Shown piece by piece: positions 29,654 to 34,699 of a stretch of DNA of 34,699 nucleotides (position 1 is its first letter; each line of letters begins with the position of its first letter). The notes under the pieces were generated by a model. It searched no databases, was not told the DNA's origin, and saw only the letters and a list, made by a program, of their open reading frames with translations. The position numbers and the translations under genes were made by a program. This stretch comes from Christensenella sp. UBA4636. Lineage in GTDB: Bacteria > Bacillota > Clostridia > Christensenellales > Borkfalkiaceae. Where the stretch lies: the NCBI GenBank assembly GCA_002405915.1, contig DHMS01000050.1, positions 1 to 34,699 of the forward strand. Direction: 5' to 3'.

Positions 29654-32101
29654 TCAATATTGATATAATTTTGCGGAAATCGCGAGAGTAAAGCTCGTGT
29701 TCGCCGCGATTGCCTCGTCAAAGTACATTACGGGGTAGCCGGAGGCTCCGGCGGGGATATCTATAAGCATTGTCGTTGCAACGCCTTTCTTTATATTGAA
29801 CTTTACATGAGCAACGCCTTTCGCATCGGTCGCCTGCATGTCGAAATCAAACGAAAAATCGATACTCGAAGTTACCGTAAGAACTACAGTGTACTTTTTA
29901 TTCGATTCATACGGTGCCGACTCGAATTTTAAAGAAGTTAAAGCAGACGAATAGTTAACGCTATAAGTATAAGTCCCGTCGACGACAGTAGCATCTTTAG
30001 TCGTTGTAGACGAACTATTGACGCCGTTATATCTCAACTTTGAAGAGAAAGTCGCGTTTTTCAAAGAATCGGAATCCTTGCAGACAGCCATAAGAGTTAC
30101 GTCCGTTTCAGGCACGATAAAATCATCGATCGAAGCATACGCTTTATTACCGTCGGTTATGAAAAGCATATCGTTCGGAATAACGACGTTTTCAGTCTTG
30201 CCGCCTCTTTTTATTGTTTTTTCTAAGGAACCGTCCTCATATTTAAGTCCTCCGCTAAGCGAAACTTTAACTTCTTCGGCTATTTTAGTAATTGTAAAGT
30301 AATCGATATTCGGCATTCTGAGGTCGCGTGCGTCCACCAAAGAGGTTACGGTTACCGTATGTTTGCCGGCGTCGAGTTTTAACTCCCCTAAAACATCGTA
30401 TAATTCCGTCCAATTGAGCATGTTTTTCCAATTTTCCGTTGTATTTGCTACGCTCGCCTTTATCAAGCCCGTAGCTTTTTTCATACTGCCGTCGACTTTA
30501 AATTCGCACACGTCGCCGATAGTCTGATCGTTTTTGCCACGATTCGAACAAGATTGCGCTCTCAAGCCTATCTTATACGTACCGCTTTCGGATACTTCGA
30601 ACATAAACTTTATTACGTTTCCTTTTATCGTAATATTACTTGTGCAGTATCCGTCCGCGCCATTGTTTATCACTTCGTCGCTTACGGCTTTTTTCGTCGT
30701 GTTTTCAAGTTTATTCGGTGCGCCGCTTTGGAGCTTTGCGCCGCTCAAGTCGACGTAATCGGGGTTTTCCGCCTGGAATTTGTAAGTTTCGTTTTCGGAA
30801 ACTATTATCTTTTCGACGGTCGGAGCTATCTCGCCCGTAAAACCGGGAGCGGTAAGAGTTATAGATTTGCCCGTATAAACTTTATCGGTAGAATAATCGA
30901 TGCCGTCAATTTTCCCGTATTCCGGCATAATTGTTTTTGCCGTTACGCTTTCGGCTTTAATAATCTCGGTTTCGCCGCATTTTTCGCAATAACCCGCGAT
31001 ATTTTCAAGATAGGAAACGTCAAACTTATCGCCGGAAGTAAACGTATGATTGCATTCGGCGGTAAGCGTTCCGACGTGCGTATGCGCTTTTTTGAAAGCC
31101 TTAGCCTTTTCGCCGTAACTGTAAACGGCTTTTACAAGCTCGGCGTATGCGGGAACTTCTTCGCTTTCCCGGAAGTACAAAACGTTGGATTTAAGCGAAT
31201 AAACGGCTGTTTTGCCGACAGCGGAGCCGTCGGCAACCACGGTTGCTTCAACCGTGGTATCGAACTCTTCGCAGCTCAAACCGTAATAATACGCCTTAAA
31301 CAAAGGCTCTTCTTCCGTACCTACGTTTTCCGCTTCAACCGTCGTTTTTTCGCCTTTTTTAACAAATTCAACGGTCACGGGAGCAGTAAAGTTGCCGGTA
31401 AATTCAAAGTACAGATTGAGTTTTTCGCCGAAGTTTATGCCCGCGTACTTCCAAGTAACTTCTTCGCCGTCGCCCATTAAAGCTTTGTCCGTTTCGCCCG
31501 TAGCCAAAACGTAATCGGTAAAGAGCGAAGCTTTGTCGCCCGCAGCGGTCATAAAGGAAGGCTTTTCAAGCCCCTTAAACGCCACAGCCGTATCGCCGTA
31601 CTTTAAAGTATACACCAAAAGCGTATCCATAGCCGTTTTTTCGTCTGCGGAAAATTTGAGTTCGGTTGCGGATTTTGCAAACAACGCTTTTGCGTAGTCT
31701 GTAAACGACGTACCGTTTTCGGCTTCAACGGTTTCAACCTTTTCTTCCGCGTCGTTGCCGTTAGTAAGAGTGAGCGTATAGCCGACCTTTTCGTCTAAAT
31801 ATAACGGCGAAAGCCCCGTAAACGCGGCGATAGTTTTGCCGTCCTTTTCAGAAAGCTCCGCTTTGTAAGTTTCGCCTAAAAAAGCAAAAGTCATATCCTT
31901 TACGGAGTAACCGTCGGGCGTTTCCACGTAATATTTCATCACGATATCTTCGGTGAGAGTAACGCTCATATTGGTGACGTATTTTGCCGTAACGGTTTCG
32001 CCCGTTTCCGCGTTTGCCTTTATGCCGTTCACGCCTAACAAAAGCGCGGCGACAAAAACTACGGCAAGTATGCTTAAAGATAATTTTTTCATCGTTTTCA
32101 T
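29654..32101 (-). CDS. Secreted modular surface protein with carbohydrate-binding-type module
   Basis: 815 aa. Start at 32101 chosen: AAGGAGG lies 8 nt upstream, and the next residues give a clean signal peptide (MKTMKKLSLSILAVVF, cleavage after KANA). An upstream ATG at 32221 would overlap the small ORF. Two related beta domains of a clostridial surface type (about 30-175 and 190-335; LTEDIVMKYYVETPDGY, then LNLYFEFTG). A CxxC-bearing segment (YCEKCGET) and an Ig-like linker follow. A carbohydrate-binding-type module (about 437-600, FQAENPDYVDLSGA to MPNIDYFTI) and a C-terminal beta module (about 605-815) shared with the interrupted GH3 complete it. No catalytic residues recognised; probably binds the operon's polysaccharide. 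Confidence 0.8.
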   Translation of the reverse strand: MKTMKKLSLSILAVVFVAALLLGVNGIKANAETGETVTAKYVTNMSVTLTEDIVMKYYVETPDGYSVKDMTFAFLGETYKAELSEKDGKTIAAFTGLSPLYLDEKVGYTLTLTNGNDAEEKVETVEAENGTSFTDYAKALFAKSATELKFSADEKTAMDTLLVYTLKYGDTAVAFKGLEKPSFMTAAGDKASLFTDYVLATGETDKALMGDGEEVTWKYAGINFGEKLNLYFEFTGNFTAPVTVEFVKKGEKTTVEAENVGTEEEPLFKAYYYGLSCEEFDTTVEATVVADGSAVGKTAVYSLKSNVLYFRESEEVPAYAELVKAVYSYGEKAKAFKKAHTHVGTLTAECNHTFTSGDKFDVSYLENIAGYCEKCGETEIIKAESVTAKTIMPEYGKIDGIDYSTDKVYTGKSITLTAPGFTGEIAPTVEKIIVSENETYKFQAENPDYVDLSGAKLQSGAPNKLENTTKKAVSDEVINNGADGYCTSNITIKGNVIKFMFEVSESGTYKIGLRAQSCSNRGKNDQTIGDVCEFKVDGSMKKATGLIKASVANTTENWKNMLNWTELYDVLGELKLDAGKHTVTVTSLVDARDLRMPNIDYFTITKIAEEVKVSLSGGLKYEDGSLEKTIKRGGKTENVVIPNDMLFITDGNKAYASIDDFIVPETDVTLMAVCKDSDSLKNATFSSKLRYNGVNSSSTTTKDATVVDGTYTYSVNYSSALTSLKFESAPYESNKKYTVVLTVTSSIDFSFDFDMQATDAKGVAHVKFNIKKGVATTMLIDIPAGASGYPVMYFDEAIAANTSFTLAISAKLYQY

Positions 32102-32114
32102 TGCCATCCCCTCC

Positions 32115-32279
32115 TTACTCGAACAAGTGCCAGCCGTTCGCGCCGTTTTCGTTTGTATAGAACGGTTCGCCGTTGCCGTCGAATTTGCCGTCGCTCGTCG
32201 TGATAACGTCAGTCGTTTCAAACGTTACGACTTTCGCTTCCGCAAGCAAGTAACTTCTTTTTTCTGCCTGTTGTTTCAT
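32115..32279 (-). CDS. 54-aa small protein with DVITTS motif
   Basis: First gene after the operon promoter; GGAGG lies 8 nt before its ATG and it stops 13 nt before the next start, so it is almost certainly translated. Charged N-terminus (MKQQAEKRSYLLAEAK), then VVTFETTDVITTSDG, then an acidic Gly/Asn-rich tail ending GWHLFE. No signal peptide or membrane span. From memory, short proteins with FExxDVITTS followed by a Gly-rich tail recur next to surface-protein genes in gut Clostridia, without known role. A ribosomally made peptide precursor or a regulatory leader peptide are both possible; no modifying enzyme or exporter gene is adjacent. Confidence 0.75.
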   Translation of the reverse strand: MKQQAEKRSYLLAEAKVVTFETTDVITTSDGKFDGNGEPFYTNENGANGWHLFE

Positions 32280-32330
32280 TAAAATTCCTCCGTTCCGATA
32301 TGTTTTTGTTGTTTCTCGGACATCACGGAA

Positions 32331-32359
32331 ATTTTAAACGATAAAAATTTTATTGTCAA
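32331..32359 (-). promoter_or_regulatory. Sigma-A promoter of the GH3 surface operon
   Basis: TTGACA (32359-32354), 17-bp spacer, TAAAAT (32336-32331). It should drive the small ORF and all genes to 19133, about 13 kb, as the gaps are only 13-25 nt and no internal terminator is seen. Confidence 0.8.
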
Positions 32360-32386
32360 TAGGCATTTCACTTTCGGCTTTCTCCA

Positions 32387-32401
32387 TTGCATTTTTTGCA
32401 A
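32387..32401. promoter_or_regulatory. Inverted repeat upstream of the operon promoter
   Basis: TTGCA-N5-TGCAA, 28 bp upstream of the -35, a position fitting an activator. No LytTR-type direct repeats were recognised, so the protein that binds here is unknown. Confidence 0.3.
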
Positions 32402-32438
32402 AATAGACTTTTAAGCCGCCAAAGCCGAAAAGTGCGAA

Positions 32439-32473
32439 AAAAGAGAGCAAAAACTCAAAATCCGCTCTCTTTT
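32439..32473 (-). terminator. Terminator after the histidine kinase gene
   Basis: AAAAGAGAGC (32439-32448) and GCTCTCTTTT (32464-32473) pair perfectly; a T-run follows on the minus strand. It isolates the two-component genes from the surface operon. Confidence 0.75.
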
Positions 32474-32512
32474 CTCTTAAAAATATGTAATTTTACTTGT
32501 AAATCCGCATTT

Positions 32513-33841
32513 TCAATCGCTCTTTTTAGACGTAGGGAAAAACGCGTCTACGCAGAAAATATTGCCGTTCACGCTGAAATTGAAACCGCCGTCGTAATAG
32601 TCGACAATCATTTTAATGCTTTTCATGCCAAGCCCGTGCCAGTCGCCGTCCTTTTTGGTCGTGACGGGCAAATCTCCGTCGAACACCATTTCTTCGGCGT
32701 TTAAAAACGTGTTTTCGACATGCAGCGTAACGAGCATTTCTCTCCGTTCGAGCTGAAGCTTTATGTAGCGATTTTCTTTCGTTTCAATCTTTTCGGTTGC
32801 TTCGTAAGCGTTTGAAAGCACGTTGTCGAACAGCGAATAGATATGGTCCTCTTTCATGAATTCTAAAGCCGAGCCGTCCGCAACGCAAATAAATGTAACG
32901 CCGCGCTTTTCGCACTTTTCGCCGAAGCCCGCCAAAACTACGTTAAGCGTTTCGTTTCCCGTATTGTATATGCTGTCGTACCGCCTGATTACGTCTTCGA
33001 GCTTTTTTAGCTTTTCGCTCGCGTAGCCGCCGTTTTCAAGCTCCGTTATGCGATGTTTTAAGTCGTGACACATGATGTTTATTTTGTCTATCTTGTCCTT
33101 TTTCAGTTCGTAGGACTCCTTGCTCTTTTCCATTTTGAACGCCATAACATCCATTTCTCGCCGCAAAGTTTTGTTTAAAAGCGAAGTCGTTAGCAAACCT
33201 ATAATCATAACGCAACTAACTAAGTCGTACACAAAGTACACCGTTAAAAGCGGCTCTTGGGGCGGCTCCGCGCTTATAACTACGGAGTTTAAAATAACGT
33301 TGACGGAAAGTGCGATAATAGATATAACGACGAGCGGAAGCCCGTTTACGCTTATTTCCCTTAAACCTTTCGTTATCGATTTTATATAGAAAAAAGAAAG
33401 GCAAAACGCTGGCAAAAATACGGCTACGCCGACGAGTAGCGAAGCGGTGTTCGACGGGGATATCGCGCCCTCGTACACAGAACCTACGTCCACGCCGAAC
33501 AGGCTCATTATATAGCTTGCCGTCATGTAAGAAAAATGTTGAACGGTGTACGCGAAAATGCCGACAAATAAAAGGGCTTGCGGCTTTTCCTTAAAGCAGA
33601 CGAACATACCCGCAAGATTGACGAGGAACAATCCGAAAAACAGTAAACAGATAAAAAACGGCGAGTATTCCGGCACGGGAAACACTAAAGCCGCGGCGTA
33701 AAGGCAAACGACCGATAAAAAAAGCCTAAACCCGAGTTTTTCGCGTTCTTTTAAAAGCGGCACGAAAACGCCTTCCACGGCGATAAGCTCGGTGACGAAA
33801 ATTATTTTATACCAAAAAATTGCAGAACCGAAGTCAAACAT
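32513..33841 (-). CDS. GHKL-family sensor histidine kinase (AgrC/VirS type)
   Basis: 442 aa. About six membrane spans in residues 1-215 with short loops, the AgrC-like sensor layout. The kinase half has the phosphoacceptor H259 in CHDLKHRI, the N-box DNVLSNAYEAT and the glycine box WHGLGMKSI of GHKL ATPases. Its start overlaps the response-regulator stop by one base (TAATG), so the two are coupled. No agrB/agrD-type genes are present; the signal may be a peptide, a surface glycan product or a small molecule. Pointing into the surface operon, it probably controls it. Confidence 0.9.
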   Translation of the reverse strand: MFDFGSAIFWYKIIFVTELIAVEGVFVPLLKEREKLGFRLFLSVVCLYAAALVFPVPEYSPFFICLLFFGLFLVNLAGMFVCFKEKPQALLFVGIFAYTVQHFSYMTASYIMSLFGVDVGSVYEGAISPSNTASLLVGVAVFLPAFCLSFFYIKSITKGLREISVNGLPLVVISIIALSVNVILNSVVISAEPPQEPLLTVYFVYDLVSCVMIIGLLTTSLLNKTLRREMDVMAFKMEKSKESYELKKDKIDKINIMCHDLKHRITELENGGYASEKLKKLEDVIRRYDSIYNTGNETLNVVLAGFGEKCEKRGVTFICVADGSALEFMKEDHIYSLFDNVLSNAYEATEKIETKENRYIKLQLERREMLVTLHVENTFLNAEEMVFDGDLPVTTKKDGDWHGLGMKSIKMIVDYYDGGFNFSVNGNIFCVDAFFPTSKKSD

Positions 33842-34557
33842 TATCTTTTTTCTCCCAAGTATTTTGCAAGGCGCGCGTAAAAATTTTTTTTCTGCGACCT
33901 ACTCACGGGCAAATTCGCCGCGCCGTCTTTCAACGTAACCGTATCGCCGTCAAGAGATTTTACCTTGTCAAGATTGATTAAAAACGACACGTGCGAACGC
34001 GCAAAGCTGTCCGCGGGCAATTTTTCTTCCATGTTTTGAAGCCTTGACCATTCCGTAATATCGCCGTTTATCGTGTGATAAATAACCTTGTGTCCGCTCG
34101 ATTCTACGTATTGAATATCCGCGGCGGAAAGATACTTTAAAGTTTTCCCGGTAACGTCGGAAATAGGCACGAGAAAAGCTTTGCGCTTGCCGAGCCGAGA
34201 AAGGACCTTTTTCATTCCGCGCTCCACGCCCGCGTAAGTGACGGGTTTTAGCAAAAAGTCGGTAACGTCCACCGAATAGCCGTCGAGCGCGTACTGCACC
34301 ATATTAGTAACGAAAACTATAATCGTTTCGTCGTTCTCGGCGCGTATCTTTTTTGCAAACTCCATTCCGCTCATACCGGGCATATCGATATCGAGAAAAA
34401 GCGCGTCGGGCTTTTCTATCCCCGCTTTAAGATAATCGCCGGGGCAAGGATATGAAGCCACGCTCATTTTTTGTCCGTTCTTCTTTGCGTATTCTTCCAA
34501 CGTCTGTTTTAAAAGCTTTGCGTCCTCAGCCGAATCTTCTATAATAACGATTTTCAT
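33841..34557 (-). CDS. LytTR-family response regulator (AgrA type)
   Basis: 238 aa. Receiver domain 1-120 with acidic pocket E7-D8, phosphoacceptor D56 (LFLDIDMPGMSG), Thr in VFVTNM and Lys in LLKPV. The LytTR DNA-binding domain covers about 130-238 (YLSAADIQYVESSGHKVIYH, then FARSHVSFLINLDKVKSLDG). It phosphotransfers with the GHKL kinase encoded next. TTGACA-N17-TACAAT precedes it. The GH3 operon downstream is its most likely target, but no convincing LytTR repeat pair was found in that promoter. Confidence 0.93.
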   Translation of the reverse strand: MKIVIIEDSAEDAKLLKQTLEEYAKKNGQKMSVASYPCPGDYLKAGIEKPDALFLDIDMPGMSGMEFAKKIRAENDETIIVFVTNMVQYALDGYSVDVTDFLLKPVTYAGVERGMKKVLSRLGKRKAFLVPISDVTGKTLKYLSAADIQYVESSGHKVIYHTINGDITEWSRLQNMEEKLPADSFARSHVSFLINLDKVKSLDGDTVTLKDGAANLPVSRSQKKNFYARLAKYLGEKR

Positions 34558-34593
34558 ATACCTTTACCCCTTTTCCAAGAATATGTTATTTTT

Positions 34594-34622
34594 ATTGTAA
34601 CCTCTTTTTCTTGTGTTGTCAA
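34594..34622 (-). promoter_or_regulatory. Promoter of the two-component operon
   Basis: TTGACA (34622-34617), 17-bp spacer, TACAAT (34599-34594) on the minus strand, about 37 nt before the ATG. Confidence 0.75.
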
Positions 34623-34699
34623 TAGTTTTTATAAAATTCGTCTTTACCGTTTTTTACAAAATAAATGTAAAGCTTTCTAGTCAAGTACCACCGGCTAAG

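Noticed and set aside
30554..31480. 308-codon open frame on the plus strand
   Set aside because: It lies wholly opposite the well-supported modular surface protein gene, has no ribosome site, and encodes a Phe/Arg/Val-rich sequence typical of antisense shadows of this codon usage. The same applies to 23987-24736.
32102..32221. N-terminal extension of the 815-aa surface protein
   Set aside because: It would bury the signal peptide, is Arg/Thr/Ala-rich like an out-of-frame read, and overlaps the better supported 54-aa ORF; the ribosome site fits 32101.

Overview
The window looks like a chromosomal segment of an anaerobic, probably spore-forming Clostridia-type Firmicute, most likely an uncultured gut lineage (this placement is inference). 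The reasons are: strong AGGAGG-type ribosome binding sites; sigma-A promoters of the TTGACA-N17-TATAAT kind in AT-rich gaps; a SpoIVFA/SpoIVFB-like pair and a YyaC-like spore protein; a clostridial oxygen-defence set (PerR, flavodiiron protein, reverse rubrerythrin, rubredoxin); and a large surface glycoside-hydrolase locus behind a LytTR two-component system.

Layout. 142-4237 (minus): one transcription unit perR - fprA - TPR protein - DUF4037 protein - reverse rubrerythrin - rubredoxin, driven by a consensus promoter overlapped by a Fur-box-like palindrome. 4378-6687 (plus): a promoter, a 140-nt RNA closed by a 22-bp stem, a terminator with a competing antiterminator hairpin, then a 601-aa polytopic membrane protein whose 3' side carries five tandem 23-bp repeats. 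6713-9895 (minus): an apparently leaderless KDPG-aldolase gene, the spoIVFA/spoIVFB-like pair and a helical-repeat protein. 10215-11534: a tandem-HTH regulator divergent from an unknown 248-aa protein, with a perfect 12-bp palindrome between them. 11643-15499: YyaC-like, CvpA-like, and an ECF sigma factor with a membrane-anchored partner. 15566-16444: HxlR regulator divergent from a cupin. 16548-19029 (plus): an ADP-ribose island made of a zinc macrodomain hydrolase, an overlapping class-M sirtuin (catalytic His replaced by Gln), and a separately promoted pair of a 56-aa ORF and a 209-aa protein that looks like an ADP-ribosyltransferase fold.

19133-34557 (minus) is a polysaccharide/surface locus: LytTR response regulator and GHKL kinase, then a strong promoter, a 54-aa small ORF, a secreted modular protein, two GH3 enzymes with inverted domain order and membrane anchors, and an Ig-like/carbohydrate-binding putative lipoprotein. 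Three of these proteins carry related carbohydrate-binding-type modules and two share a C-terminal module, so they probably act on the same substrate at the cell surface. One GH3 gene is split by a single in-frame TAA exactly where its paralogue has Gln.

The most unexpected signals are: (1) a dispersed element with the invariant 13-mer ATAATCGACTTAT, present five times, always at gene ends or between genes, once forming a terminator and once supplying a stop codon; (2) the riboswitch-like leader at 4411-4611; (3) the SirTM/macrodomain pair beside a toxin-antitoxin-like ART-fold pair. All names come from reading motifs by eye; no database search was possible.
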